Shown here piece after piece: positions 23,501 to 33,626 of a stretch of 64,000 bases of DNA. The notes under the pieces were generated by a model. It saw nothing but the letters and a program-made list of their open reading frames with translations. It searched no databases and was not told the origin of the DNA. Location of the stretch: contig JARZZO010000011.1 in the NCBI GenBank assembly GCA_030544215.1, positions 1,536,001 through 1,600,000 of the forward strand. Reading direction: 5' to 3'. The stretch is from Zantedeschia hybrid cultivar. Lineage: Eukaryota; Streptophyta; Magnoliopsida; Alismatales; Araceae. The number at the start of each line of letters is the position of its first letter. Position 1 is the first letter of the stretch. Both the position numbers and the translations under genes were made by a program.

Positions 23501-26500
23501 GATCATGACAGATATCAGATCATTCCCTACTAGTTCTAGTCACTTGTATCTTAAATTTTAGACAACATTAAAAAACTTTACAGTTGTCAGTACTGCTGCT
23601 GCACCCATCTGAACTTCAAAGAGACAAACAGTCAACAAGCAACAAAATATTCCACTTGTTTGATGTGACATGTCATGTACCACCACAATTCATGAAGTGA
23701 AATTTACAGTCACCAGCAACAAACCATAGTGACAGTAACAAACCATAGAACATCAGGTGTGTAAATAAACTAGTTTTCTTGATCCTTTATAACAATAGCA
23801 ATTAATGCAGTCCTAAGTGCATGAGAGCAAACAATTATTTCCTGATTAGGACAGACTTGGAACATATCAAGTAATGGGGAACAAATTGCATGAAAAAAAT
23901 GAACATACCTATATAGGGATCAGGCTCAACAAAAAGTACTGGACAAGCCATTGCCCAATATAACAATGTACAATCCGCACAAGGCAGCATTATAGTATCA
24001 AGGGACACATGCAGTGATAACTATACTTACAACTTTACAACCACATACAGAGTACAAAAAAAGTGAGAGCACTTTCTGCCAAAGATGTGCACCACAGAAG
24101 GGAAAGGCATGATAACCTTGAAAGAAGTTTCTCACAGTGAGCAATCCCTTCAAACCCTACGGAGCATCATCTTTTTTTTTTTTTTTTTTTTTTTTGGGGG
24201 GGGGGGGGGGGTGCGCATCTCAATTGAGTCTAATTTCTGCTCACTTGCATCTGCAGCGTCACTACAAAATCGAACAAAGAAATATCAACCCACAGATATT
24301 CTAACTATACTTGTTTGAATGGCAGTACTTATTCAGTTTTCTTGGTCAATGAAAGGTAACCTATACACCATCCTGCATAACTGCAATAAATTATCACAGA
24401 CATGCATAACATACGCTAGCAATTTTATTCAAAAAGAAGAATAGAGATAAAATTGGTTTCCAGCTGAAGGTGGTTAGGTACCTTTTTCACAGGGCAGCCA
24501 AAGTACTTCCGACCAGCATATTCTCCAAGTTCCATTGTCAAGAGCCTACATCTTCCAGCACCACAAGTGCAATCTGGATACCGAGTGTTGGTAGAACCAC
24601 GTGGATGACTCATTATTGGTCTTTCCATACATTCCCCAGTGAGGTTAAACTCATCGTACCATCGACGAAAGTTACACCGTTCATTACTCTACAGAAGTGT
24701 TAAGAATGAAGATAAGTAGAATTATCATATTTAATTGACCAAAGAAGCTAAAACTCAAAACCATTTTAACTGAAAACTTGAAAGCTATTAAGCTTAGCAT
24801 ATGCCTCAAGTTCGCAAAATCATGGAAACATACAAGAATAGAAGAAATCCAATAAAATGCAAAAAGATATTCCAAACAGATAAACAAAATATAGCATCCA
24901 AAGTAAATGTCGTCATGACCAAAATCATCAGAAATTGTGACAAATGACATTCAACGCAAAGAACAGCTCTAATAAGTGGAGAGTTATCCTTGGATTTTCA
25001 CACGGGCCTTTCACACAAATATTTCGAATTACTGGTCCCTTGTAAGATTTAAAGCAACTCCCTTACTTGCATATTTAGGGGGACTGTTGATAACATGACA
25101 AATTTGAGCCACTAGGCTGCCAGTTTTTTTCCTGGAGTACAATGCGATTCTTTCACTTGGGAAAAAGGTCAGTGATATTCATGAACTTCAGGCAAGAGAG
25201 ATTCAAGGATCATTATAGGAAGAGAACAATGAAAATATAGCGACATGCTGCCGACTGAGAAACAACTAGGGTGTGAAAAGATTTCAATCAGGTGCATAAA
25301 CTTGTGCATAATGAGGCATTGTGAAAGCTTGTACCATTTCTATGGCCTTTCTATGTTGTTTCCATCGGCTGTTCTTACATATAAATTCACAGATTGGTCT
25401 AGTTCTGAAAAATAAGCAGATAGAAAATATGCTTTCCTTCAATTTGTCAGCCTAAGTAGTTTGCTTTTTTCCTCATCCTTATGCTACTAATTAATAAAGA
25501 ATACCACATTATGCCATAATAAGAAGTTTGCAAAGCTTCCCAAAGTAATGTTGTCCAATTTGTCCTCCGGACCTTAGGCAAGACTTTTGGTGTGTTCAGG
25601 TCTCTTTGCTACTGGAGCTTGTTCTAATGGGACAACTTGCAGGACTTCGGCATAATTTTTATGTTGTGGCATTCTACTTATCCCTGTCCTTTTGCTTCTG
25701 GTTGACAAGGAAGAGAACATTAGAGCACAGCAAGGATTCAGCAACATTTCCCAAGGTAATGCCTCCCTCATTTAACTCAGGCATTAGAAGCATCCTTTAC
25801 CTTCTCGCTTTCTTATTTTCTGATGGGCTAGTCAAATACATAATCAAAGAGAACCATCAGATGTGCAATGACATTCTCAAAAAGGGGACCAATCTCACAT
25901 CTCCTAGCTTCATCAAGCATCATGAAATTTAGCCCCTATTTGCCGGTTCACTTGCAACATCTCCCCTCTCTTGTGCCATCTAACCCTACTGAAAGAAGCA
26001 TCTAAGACTGTGGCATTCCAATATGACATTCAAAGGAACCCCCCATTGTCCGATTTAATTAGAGTATTGCTATAGTACCATGTGGGTAGAGCATGGTATA
26101 CCATACTCTTCACTGCCATCTAATTTCAATGCTTGACAGCAGCATTAAAACTGCCCTGGGAACTTTGAAACTTAAGTTTGGTGGGTTTAAACACGGCTGT
26201 GTGAGCCTGAAATTAATTGCTGGTGGGGAAGCAGGGTACCATAGCCATGCTCATTTAAATATTTCCCGGATGATTGTGTTAAGTTTTTCGGGATAAACTT
26301 TCAGAATTGTGTGAGAACTTTTTGAGAAAGACTTATTGCTTTTGGTAATTTTTTGAGCGGAAAGCATACAACAAACTACTTAGAAGGAGAGGAATGTCAG
26401 GGTCTCTCAACTGGAGGTAGAAACTATCCGGAACTATGTTACCAAAGGCGATCGCCTCGCTCACCTACGCAATGAAGTAGATTGAGGCGAGCCTACAATG

Positions 26501-29500
26501 CCACACCTCGCCTCGCCTCGCCTCATGTTTGCCTCACTCAGCTAGGCACTCACCTATGTTATCTATATCAAATGCTTGTGTCTTTTTTAATTATATGGTA
26601 CTATTTTGCACTTCTTCTTTTTTTCTTAATTATTCCAAAGTAGCTAATACCTCTCTTAACAACGTCCAGTCCCCTTTTTCTTCCACACATTACCACATTT
26701 TCTTATTTTTGATGATATCTAAGACCATCCAGTACTTATATGAATTGGTCTTACATATTGGACATGATCAATGTTTTTCAAAGACTTACACAACATTATC
26801 CTAGATGGTCTCTTTATTTTCCTCCTATTGATATTTTCTTCTTCCATAGTAATTTAAGGGAGAAACCTCTTTGCCTCAAACACCTAGAGATTCACCTAGA
26901 CATTTGAGGCTAAGGCAAACCATGGTCACCTCACTCGCATCTCACCCCCGACTACATAGATCTGGAAATGTTCTAAACATTTTGTGCGATGCAAAGAAAA
27001 ATTATTGTGAAGAAAAACTATCAATACCAGAAGGAGGTTCTATTGGCAGAGAGTTTTGGTTGTTCGCCTTCTTTCCTGCTTCTTCTTTTTGCAGTAAACT
27101 TTGAATCAAGTTGCAATCTTGGCCCCTATGCCTTAATTCCATACTTTTGATGACACTCTAGTCTAGTCAAGAAGTATAACAAAGAAAACATCATGGCAAT
27201 TTTATCATAAAAAAGGACCCCATTTCAAAATGATTGCCCTCACTTAAAAAGGATTTGTTTCTAGAGGGCTTCAGTATTTTTCAGCTTTTAAATGCATGAA
27301 GTAAAAATAAGGATAATCTACAAAAAAAGACCATATCTAAATGATGAAAATGCAGTATTGAAGACATCTGAAAGAGTCTCCTCTTTGGGAGAGAACAAAC
27401 ATGATGGGACAAAAGAAGCATACATTTTCAAGTATCAAATCAGAAAGGAGACAAGTCGACACCAAATCTTCTTGAAGAAAGTTACAACATAAGTTATGAG
27501 TATATGGTATTATTCCAATTTTCAATGAATGGGTCTGAAGGCATCCTTCACAACTTAAGATATTTAAAGTATTGTTTGTTTATGTCTCTCCTTTAACAGA
27601 GAAAAACCATTCCCGTTGCATAGCCAAGTGTACCATGCATGCACAGTAAGTAAAGAACTACATAGAAAACCTCAGTTAACTACCAAATAAATGTCACCAC
27701 TGTGAGCTGAGCCTTTTATGAAATGGAATAAACTAATAAGGATATGGAGTGTAACCTTTTTCCTGGGGCAAGAAAAGTATTTTCGACCGGCATTTTCTCC
27801 TTCCTTCATTGTTAGAAGGATGCACCACCCTGCACCACACTGACAGGTAGGGTGAAAATCACCCTGCTGCATTGTATTTCCTGCTTGCTGCTGAATTGGA
27901 CTCCCTGAATTAAGATGTTGCTGGACTGAACTTGCCACACGTGGCTGACGAGGATTAGGACTATCGCACCATTGGAAAAAGCGACACTTCTCATTATGCT
28001 AGAAAGATGAAAAAAATCAGTGTAAGAGCATTACAAGAAGGTTTCATCTCTTGAAAAAAAATCAAAGACCAAAGAATTGAAGAAAAGAAAATTGGTAGTC
28101 TTTGGCATCCATTCCTAGAACTCATTCTCACTTAAAATGAGGAATGAACTCACATAAATGTCTTTGGTAAAACTTCCTAGAAAGAAGGAACCATTCCAAA
28201 GAGAATGAGAATGACTTTGAAACCTCCTTCTCATATTCGAAAGGCCTTCCCTCAAAACAAAAAAAAGTTCTTTTAGAACTAACATTGCCCAAAAAAAGAC
28301 ATTCTTGCATAAATAAAACAATGATAACCAAATAGTATTCTCATTCTAAGAATGGGGAATGGAGAATGTCTTTTTACTTCCGACAATGAGGAATGAGAAG
28401 GAATTTCTGAAATGAATGCCAAAGATAGTTAGGTCGTGCTTGCTACAGCTTTCAAAGGGAAGCACTTTTGGACTTCCACCTAGTTATTTTGAGAGAAAAT
28501 AAACTAGGTTATGTTTATTTTTTGGCTTCTAACCAAAAGCGCCAAATTAGTCCTTCTTAGATTCAGTAAAAAAAAAAAAAAGGGGTCATTATGGAATGTT
28601 CGATTCTTGTCACCTAGAATTAATAACAATTATTCTCACTTGACATTTTTCATGCGGAAAGTGGAAGCTAAATCTGGCCTATGACTAGAAGTTTCGTCAA
28701 ACATGCCCTAAATGGTGCAAAGATACCTAAGGCTACATGTGCGACTGAATTCATTAGCGTAATAGATGAGAAGACAGCTAGAAATGTTTTTCCTTTTGTG
28801 AACCAAAAAAGTAAGCAGAGGTAGATCTGATATTAGAGAAAATATAGAGCAAATGCTTAGCAAAACATAAACTTGAAGAAAAGAGGTTGTCTGCGATGCC
28901 AAGTCTGCACTGCTAGATGCCTAGTTATGCAAATAATTTGTAGCATGGTTAGTTTAATACTTGTATCTTAAAGTAGTGGTTTTCATATTTGTTAGTAACA
29001 AAAAAACTCTTCATAAAGCTCCCACAAAATTTGAAAAAAGCTTCTCTATCTACATACAAACTTTCGAAACTCAGAACAAAAGGAAAACTCTAAAAGAGAA
29101 CAGCGAAAAAGATGTACTTCGTGTCCTAGCTGTTATACACAGAATCAAAATCTAGAACCAAAGAATATATTTGTTACCTTCGACAAAACCCACATTCTTC
29201 AAGCAAAGCATGCCACAAACAAATAGTAACAACTAAGAAAACGACAGAGAGCAATAAGCTCCAACAGTCAGAAAGCAACATAGTTATCCTCTAATAAACT
29301 CATAAAAAAGAAAGCACATTTTCTTCAAAAGAACCCACTCAATACTCAAAGATAGCGACTTGGGTACTCCTCTGTAGACATCAGTCATCATCTACCTGTA
29401 ACTCTGTGTTTGAAATGGAGCAACCATAATCATATGCAGAGTTAAGAAAAAAAAAGGAATCAGAAGGTGATCGGGAGATATCAAGAGTAGGGTAGATCAG

Positions 29501-29953
29501 AACTACCCACGTCACTTCCCCAACTCAAAGACGATATGATCAGGCAAATGTGCCCCCTTTCTTTTCCAATTCCCACCTTTGTCTCGCCACACTCACCGGC
29601 ATGACAGGGCACGTGAAGAACTTTCGGCCGGGGTTCCACTCCGTCCTGGACGTCTGCACCAGGCACGGCCCCGCCCCGCACTTGCACTCGGGGACTTCCA
29701 CGGCGCCGCCCTCCTCGCCCAAGTGGGCTCTGCCGGCGCTCTTCTTGGAGGGGCAGTCCCTAGACCAATGCCCCTCCTGCTGGCAGGCGAAGCAGACCCC
29801 CACCTTCTGGTAGGGCGAGGCGCGGTCCGGCGTCTTCGGCGACATCTTTGGCTGCGGGTGCGGGGGTGGCGGCCCTGAGATCCCCTCCCCCTGGCGGCAC
29901 CCGGAGTCCGGGGGCGCGACGGAGCCGGCCCTATCCGCCATGGCGCTCGCCAT
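5250..29953 (-). CDS. CCHC zinc-knuckle / triple GRF zinc-finger protein (4 exons, 25-kb gene)
   Basis: Spliced minus-strand gene: exons 29953-29597, 27998-27756, 24688-24482 and 5681-5250, all introns phase 0 with GT/AG ends, giving 412 residues. Order seen: CCHC knuckle at residues 54-67 (C-x2-C-x4-H-x4-C), three GRF-type zinc fingers (first half C-x-C-GAG-x-C, then GRK(F/Y)F-x-CP, then C-x-F near an FQW/RRW end), and a second CCHC knuckle near the C-terminus (CYGCGKEGHWRADC). GRF fingers are known as nucleic-acid-binding modules, and CCHC knuckles bind single-stranded RNA or DNA. Length and architecture resemble the Arabidopsis GRF/zinc-knuckle protein I remember as At3g42860, whose exact function I do not know. 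Each GRF finger is completed only by joining two exons, which strongly supports the model. Intron 3 is about 18.8 kb and full of transposons, yet splice sites and frame remain intact. Confidence 0.9.
6418..6552. repeat. Palindromic TACCGATATCGG-type simple array
   Basis: Short self-complementary words (GATACCGGTATCG, GGCCGATACC, CAGTATACC) are strung together in both orientations. A related array is at 13463-13590. No coding potential. Confidence 0.7.
6791..7520. mobile_element. Copy of the TIR/(TA)n non-autonomous family (M1), interrupted by a Tourist-like MITE
   Basis: The left end AATGAGCCCAGAGGCTCATC, then TAACTTAGATGATCCCCC, matches the end of the better preserved copy at 10701-11209. 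The interior (CCGTCCGATCTTGACAATCA, TTCGTTAAATTAGCCCTTAG) also matches. The right end is not clear; similarity fades after about 7310. No transposase. Confidence 0.55.
6894..7146. mobile_element. Tourist-like MITE (PIF/Harbinger type), 253 bp, TSD TTA
   Basis: Terminal inverted repeats GGCTCGGTTTGTTTC and its near-complement GAAACAAACCGGGCC are flanked by TTA at 6891-6893 and 7147-7149. The related copy at 10.8 kb has the uninterrupted sequence at the same point (CCCCTTTAGGGTTGTTCC), serving as an empty site. A 3-bp TTA duplication is the signature of PIF/Harbinger elements. Confidence 0.8.
7656..8839. mobile_element. AT-rich 1.18-kb TIR element nested in an older element
   Basis: Ends are GGCCTGTTTGATT and AATCAAACATGGCC (inverted, one-base indel), with CAGG on both sides (7652-7655, 8840-8843). 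Flanking sequence joins to restore the interior found uninterrupted near 9701-9720. The middle (about 7800-8650) is almost pure A/T with repeated ATTAACTATGATTAATGTTAA blocks. No ORF; superfamily not assigned. Confidence 0.65.
9078..9215. repeat. Perfect 138-bp palindrome around a TA microsatellite
   Basis: Arms of 69 bp read AGGGGGACACATCGAAGTTA... and its exact reverse complement, with the centre at the (AT)n run 9128-9165. It would form a complete hairpin if transcribed or extruded. A second, imperfect one of the same kind spans about 9959-10046. Confidence 0.85.
10701..11209. mobile_element. Non-autonomous TIR element M2, about 509 bp
   Basis: Inverted ends of about 40 bp: AATAAGCCCCAGGGTTCATC... 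at the left and ...GATGAACC-like, GAGCCCTGGGGCTCATTA at the right; both include the word TAACTTAGATGAGCCCCCC or its complement. Internal sequence matches M1. No ORF and no clear target duplication. Confidence 0.65.
11430..12222. mobile_element. hAT-like non-autonomous element X, degenerate
   Basis: Begins TAGGGATGCAAACA and ends TTTGCAACTCCA (decayed complement). Flanks share TGGATG (CATGGATG left, GGTGGATG right), a worn 8-bp duplication. It contains a (GT)n(AT)n microsatellite (11461-11516) and no ORF of note. Confidence 0.5.
12240..13291. mobile_element. hAT-like non-autonomous element Y with 8-bp TSD GGTGGAGG
   Basis: Starts TAGGGATGCAAACG and ends TTTGCATCCCTA; GGTGGAGG lies on both sides (12232-12239 and 13292-13299). 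An 8-bp duplication with a TAGGGATG end is the known hAT pattern. The 1052-bp interior is AT-rich with TTCGAATTTG-type words and has no transposase. It sits only 17 bp from element X, which has related ends. Confidence 0.8.
13463..13590. repeat. Second palindromic TACCGATATCGG-type array
   Basis: Same vocabulary as 6418-6552 (GTACCGGTATCGATACC, GGCCGATATCG, ATCGGCCGATACTG). The two arrays are about 7 kb apart in the same intron. Confidence 0.7.
15635..16041 (-). repeat. Single central LTR of element A
   Basis: 407 bp, TGATGCGGGATAAAG...GAATGCATCA. More diverged from the two LTRs of element B than those are from each other. Confidence 0.75.
16555..16894 (-). pseudogene. Gypsy-type aspartic protease remnant (element A)
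   Basis: The minus strand reads through ERASDNVIPQHIVDSLL and then, past an in-frame stop, to SSICLGREWLPERQTTV. This follows the layout of the plant gypsy pepsin-like protease: a degenerate D-x-(G/A)-A-(S/T) active-site region, then an (I/V)LG-x-(Q/E)WL motif. The active-site aspartate/glycine context is not preserved and a stop interrupts the frame, so it is non-functional. The homologous stretch in element B is at about 18310-18630. Confidence 0.5.
17319..17762 (-). repeat. 3' LTR of element B
   Basis: 444 bp, TGATGCGGGACG...CTGCATCA. It contains G-runs (17418-17430) and a TATAAAATTCC-like stretch near 17545. Matches 20156-20604 and, more loosely, 15635-16041. Confidence 0.8.
20156..20604 (-). 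repeat. 5' LTR of element B
   Basis: 449 bp, same start and end as the 3' LTR. The tRNA-Met primer-binding site complement is separated from it by AAAAT. Confidence 0.8.
24172..24211. repeat. T24-G16 homopolymer junction
   Basis: Twenty-four T are followed directly by sixteen G in intron 3, about 270 bp downstream (in gene sense) of exon 3. It may be a real slippage product or a sequencing/assembly artefact. Confidence 0.7.
24482..24688 (-). CDS. Exon 3 of the GRF/CCHC gene: second half of GRF-2, first half of GRF-3
   Basis: Acceptor CTTCTGTAG precedes 24688 and donor GTACCT follows 24482. The 207-nt exon encodes 69 residues: SNERCNFRRW completes GRF-2, then GRF-3 begins (CTCGAG, GRKYFGCPVKK). 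Exons 2 and 3 have the same layout, evidence of exon duplication. Confidence 0.9.
24689..27755 (-). other. Intron 2 of the GRF/CCHC gene
   Basis: Donor GTTACA at 27755 and acceptor TGTAG ending at 24689. AT-rich with T-rich tracts. A local GCCTC-repeat patch (26445-26530) contains GGCGATCGCC. No second gene recognised. Confidence 0.7.
27756..27998 (-). CDS. Exon 2 of the GRF/CCHC gene: second half of GRF-1, first half of GRF-2
   Basis: Acceptor TTTCTAG precedes 27998 and donor GTTACA follows 27756. The 243-nt exon encodes 81 residues. It opens with HNEKCRFFQW, which completes GRF-1, passes a Gln-rich linker, and ends with the first part of GRF-2 (C-x-CGAG, GRKYF-x-CP-x-KK). Confidence 0.9.
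28099..28425. mobile_element. 327-bp MITE in intron 1 of the GRF/CCHC gene
   Basis: Ends TCTTTGGCATCCATTCC and GAATGAATGCCAAAGA-type complement; TAG on both sides (28096-28098 and 28426-28428). Internal GAATGAGAATG words recur in both orientations. No ORF. A 3-bp duplication would fit PIF/Harbinger-type elements. Confidence 0.65.
28426..29596 (-). other. Rest of intron 1 of the GRF/CCHC gene
   Basis: Contains at about 28436-28710 a diverged copy of the GTCGTG(T/C)TTG...CAAACA(T/C)G MITE-like repeat. Otherwise AT-rich with no gene. Confidence 0.55.
29597..29953 (-). CDS. Exon 1 of the GRF/CCHC gene: start, first zinc knuckle, first half of GRF-1
   Basis: ATG at 29953-29951, with a second in-frame ATG four codons later. 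It encodes 119 residues: a Pro/Gly-rich start, the CCHC knuckle, then the cysteine cluster of GRF-1. The exon ends after TGCCCTGTCATGCCG at a strong donor GTGAGT (29596-29591). The exon is markedly GC-rich compared with the AT-rich intron that follows. Confidence 0.9.
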
Positions 29954-30110
29954 TTTGGCCTCTCTCCACTGCGCTCACTCTCTCTCTCTCTCTCTCTCTC
30001 TCCACTGCTCTGCGTGCGTGCCTGCCCCTCTCTCTCTCTCTCTCTCTCTGGAATTTTTAACGTTGACAGTTTTATCCATAAAAGTGAATTAATAAGCAAC
30101 GAGAAAAAGT
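29954..30110 (-). promoter_or_regulatory. CT/GA-rich leader and proximal promoter of the GRF/CCHC gene
   Basis: Two pure CT runs (29978-30002 and 30028-30049; GA on the coding strand) lie just upstream of the start codon. GA/CT runs in plant 5' leaders are known binding sites of BPC/GAGA-type factors. A promoter role here is inferred from position only. Confidence 0.4.
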
Positions 30111-31460
30111 GAAACTTTTAAAATTCAAAAGATGATTTGACAAGACACGGTTTCAGCTTTTCCTTTCCCATCACATGACCCAGCGAGTTAGAATTCGCTT
30201 TAACTTGTCCGAATATTGACCGCTTGATGACTACTATTTGTTTACACTTTTTTTTAATTTTAAAGCTTAATTCATAACCTAGTAATCAGATTAGAGGCTG
30301 TTCCGTTTACACTTTTCTCATTGATTTTAAAGTTTAGTGTGGAAGAAGTTAAAAATCAAGAAATCAAATATATACAGTCAGATGAGATCCCATCAACATT
30401 CTCGCGACTTTTGAAGAATCGAGATTTCAAATTGTGTTTTAGCAGTCAATATTTCTTTTTAACAGTAATGTCGAAAATCGCATTAACTAAGTGACAAAAA
30501 TAGCAGAATTTGCATATATTACATTACAGCTAGGATACCCAAAGGTATGCATGGGGTGAGACTAGGGATATAAATTGGACGGATTAGATTAGATTATCTG
30601 ATAATTTAGATCTAACTCAGATTCAAAATAGTCCAGTCTATTTTAAATTCAACTTAAGTTTAATTCAAATTCAGTCCAAATTCAATAATAAATAAATTGG
30701 ATTGAGTTGAGTTGGACTGATCTTATTTATAAATAATTTGTTAGAATTATTTTACTTTTTATATAAATTATTATAAAAGTCAATAAATTAATTAAGCCAA
30801 CCCGTTTTTAACTCAATCTAACCCAAATTTAATTAATGTTAATTCAAATTTAGTCAAACTAAATTTATATAATTTAAATTAATTTAATTTCTTTTAATAT
30901 AGACTGAGTTAGATTGAACTATAGACAGGACTGGCCCACTCACTTGACCCCCTAGATGAGACCAAGATGAGGAACAAAGGATAAGGAGTAGGACTGCTCC
31001 TTGAAGAGAGTATGGCATGATTGGATTGTGCTGTGGACTTTGACTGTTGCAAAGTGGAACTTTCATCTTCGAAACTGCATCAGTAATAATTTGAGCATCT
31101 ACTTCAATTAAATTATTAAAGACACTCAGGGATAAAATGTAGCTAGGTGAAGAGCTTCCGATAGGGCCAGCACTTCTGCCACACAAGGGTGACACAGCCC
31201 ACTTGGATAACAAACCCCAAGTGGTTTCTGACGACAATTCCAAAAGCTCCATTAGCCAGTGAAGTGACGCCATCGAAATTGATCTTCAGATGACGTTGAT
31301 CTAGAGGAACCCAAGAAATAAAATCATTCGAGTACTTACTCTCATTTTTCTTCTCCTCTTCCTAGAGGCAAAGAATTGGTTAGGGAGATGAGAAGACATT
31401 ACGTCATGTTTGCCATGTTTAACGTAGCTTCTATTTGGACGTATTTTTGCACTTGCATCT
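30111..31460. other. Intergenic DNA, no gene seen
   Basis: AT-rich spacer upstream of the GRF/CCHC gene. 30560-30960 is a low-complexity stretch of TAAATT/AATTCAAA words. A 129-codon open frame on the minus strand at 30884-31273 has no recognisable family or splice partner. Confidence 0.45.
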
Positions 31461-31968
31461 AGGTCGTGTTTGGCGCAGTTTTATTTTTATTTAATTATTT
31501 TTTTATGAAATTCATTAGATCTTAAAAGTCATTTATGTGATATTTTACCTAAGGAGAAACTTTTAACATTGGAGAAAAGATGAGATTGTTCTAAAAGAGT
31601 TGACTTTTGTAATAAACTAAAATTAGTTATAACCTCTCTTTCTTAACTCATTCTATGTAAGAAGTGAAAGTCAAAAGTAACTTTCAAGTAAAAGTTTTGT
31701 CAAACACGTCCTTAGTTATTTTTTGTGAAAGTACTTGAATCTTGAAAACCATTTATGCAGTATTTACTTGTGTTTTGATTTCTAATCAAAAGCTATAAGA
31801 TGAATCTTCCACGATTTGAGGAAAAGATGAGGTTGTTATGAAAGAGTTGACTTTTGTCATAAATCAAATTAGTTATAATCTCTCTCCCACAAGTCATTTT
31901 ACGTGAGAAGCATAAGCCAAAAGTGTCTTTCAAATAGAAGTTTTGTCAAATACATCCTACATAGAAGT
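31461..31968. mobile_element. Two adjacent copies of a roughly 250-bp MITE-like repeat
   Basis: The first copy runs 31461-31712 with ends AGGTCGTGTTTGGC and CAAACACGTCCT. The second follows at about 31713-31968, ending CAAATACATCCTAC. Shared interior: GTTGACTTTTGTAATAAACT and AGTAACTTTCAAGTA-like blocks. Further copies are at about 1514-1761 and 28436-28710. Short inverted ends, no ORF. Confidence 0.6.
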
Positions 31969-32710
31969 TCAAAAGTGCTTCCAAATAGAAGCTGCGTCAA
32001 ACACAACTTCCTATCACATCATTCTGAATCAGAATATTAAAAGTGAATAAAATTTTCTAAAAATTATTTCATAACCATTTATGATTAATTAACTTCTGTC
32101 TTAAAATAACTCAATAAGTCAAATATTCACGTCACCTTAAGGAAAAAGTTCATATCTAATCATTTTTAATATACCGGTTCAAGATCACCATCAAAACTAA
32201 TTTTGTAGGTTCAATTTCTTCATGAAATAAGGTAGCATAGAATGATTTATTTGTGTTATTCTTTATTATTTGTTTTGATTGTACGGTGTTCCTTAACTCG
32301 GACAGGAACATCTTATTCTGGAAAAAGCGGAGATCTCATTTAGAACAAGCATCAGTAGTAAGTTATTTATCACAATTTTTTTTGTTTAATTAGAATAATT
32401 AATCTAGTAGAACTATAATAAGATTATCATTAATAGAATGAGACTTGTTCCAGTATAAGTAATCTCATATTGCTTATGTTGAACGAACAATTTGATTATC
32501 ATATTCGGCTACAGAGTCCACAAGTTAAAAGAGAAGACGTTATTATGTGGAGTAATATATGCTGCGTCGCCAGGTGTAGCTGCTCTTTTTTTTTTGGAAT
32601 TTTTTTTAGGTCCGCCACCATGCCCTATATATTTTTAGAGCTTGAATTCAATCAAACAACTCAAAAAAAATCTAAAAAATAAAAGTCCGTGCATTAATTA
32701 ATAGTTAAAA

Positions 32711-33626
32711 GAGTAATACTTGCTGCACTAACCCCAGCACTGCACTATGGGTCAATGCAATGGGGTAAAAAAAAATATTTTTTGATTTTTTTTAGGACGG
32801 CCCCAAAGTATTCTACACGTTCGTATAGGCCAATCTCCGATTGGACAATCCAAAAAAAATATGAAAAATCAAAAATTTTTATTAGGCTTAGCTCATTAAA
32901 GGCAGCACTGACTCTCAATGTAGCACTGAGGTCAAGAGTAATGTTTGTTCCATTGAAGATCAGCACAACAAGCTTAGTCATTTTGCAATGCAAGATACTA
33001 TTGGTCCACATAGATAAGTAGCACATGGGTTGAAAAACTTTTTTCACGATGGACCAGACAAACATTAAATTCAGTGCAAGGTTCTGAACATGATAAACAT
33101 ATGTGAGCATGACAAATACTTTGCTAATATGACAAATAATAATGCCTACGCATTATTTGTCATGTCCGAAGAATATTTGTCATCTTTATGTATTTGTGTA
33201 TAGATTTTTGAACGTGACGAATATTTTGTAGGTATCACAAATACTTCGTGGGCATGACAAATAATAATTGTCATGTCTATAAAATATTTATCACACTTAA
33301 AAGCATTTGTCATCCATACAAATATAGGTACAGATTTATGGACATGATAAATATCTTTTGGACATGACAAATACTTCATGGGTGTGATAAATAGTATTTG
33401 TCCTGTCCATGAAATATTTGTCGCGTCCACATGTATTTGTCATGTCTAGTACGCTGCAACTGTATTTAATGCTTGATTAGTCTACATATGAAAAAAACTG
33501 TCCAACTCATGTGACACCTACTTATGTGGACTAATGACATCTTGCATTGTAAGAAGACTCAACTTGTTGCACTGATCCTCAGTGCAACAAGCATTACTCT
33601 TAGGGTCAATGCAACAACTGTTACTC
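32711..33626. mobile_element. Mutator-like non-autonomous element, 916 bp, 9-bp TSD TAGTTAAAA
   Basis: TAGTTAAAA occurs immediately outside both ends (32702-32710 and 33627-33635). Inverted ends: GAGTAATACTTGCTGCACTAACCC at the left against the complement of GGGTCAATGCAACAACTGTTACTC at the right. A 9-bp duplication is characteristic of Mutator-like elements. The interior at 33110-33450 is a palindromic TTTGTCATGACAAAT-type array. No transposase. Confidence 0.8.
33110..33450. repeat. Palindromic TTTGTCATG/CATGACAAA minisatellite inside the Mutator-like element
   Basis: The words ATTTGTCATG and its complement alternate at about 20-40-bp intervals, separated by TCCATGAAATAT-like spacers. The same repeat type returns at 40860-41300. 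Confidence 0.75.

Larger units (their letters stand above)
5682..24481 (-). other. Giant (18.8 kb) transposon-filled intron 3 of the GRF/CCHC gene
   Basis: Donor GTACCT at 24481-24476 and acceptor CATCCTCAG ending at 5682 bound the interval. About 5.7-6.4 kb and 21.95-24.48 kb hold unique-looking AT-rich sequence, probably original intron. Between them lie the stacked elements listed separately. Within it, 20.75-21.95 kb is CA/CAG-rich low-complexity DNA with a local direct repeat (GCCAAGCATGCGTGCCCCAAC at about 21234 and 21283), and 24172-24211 is a T24-G16 run. No second gene was recognised inside the intron. Confidence 0.75.

Noticed and set aside
25574..25932. Short frames that could suggest a gene inside intron 2 of the GRF gene
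   Set aside because: No recognisable product, no consistent splice partners and ordinary intron composition.
29593..30099. 168-codon minus-strand Arg-rich frame
   Set aside because: It is the alternative frame of GRF exon 1 and the GA-repeat leader. The real frame is fixed by the zinc-knuckle and GRF motifs.
33110..33450. Regularly spaced palindromic words that superficially resemble a CRISPR-like array
   Set aside because: Repeats alternate in orientation, vary in length and lie inside a Mutator-like element in a plant genome; there is no spacer/repeat regularity.
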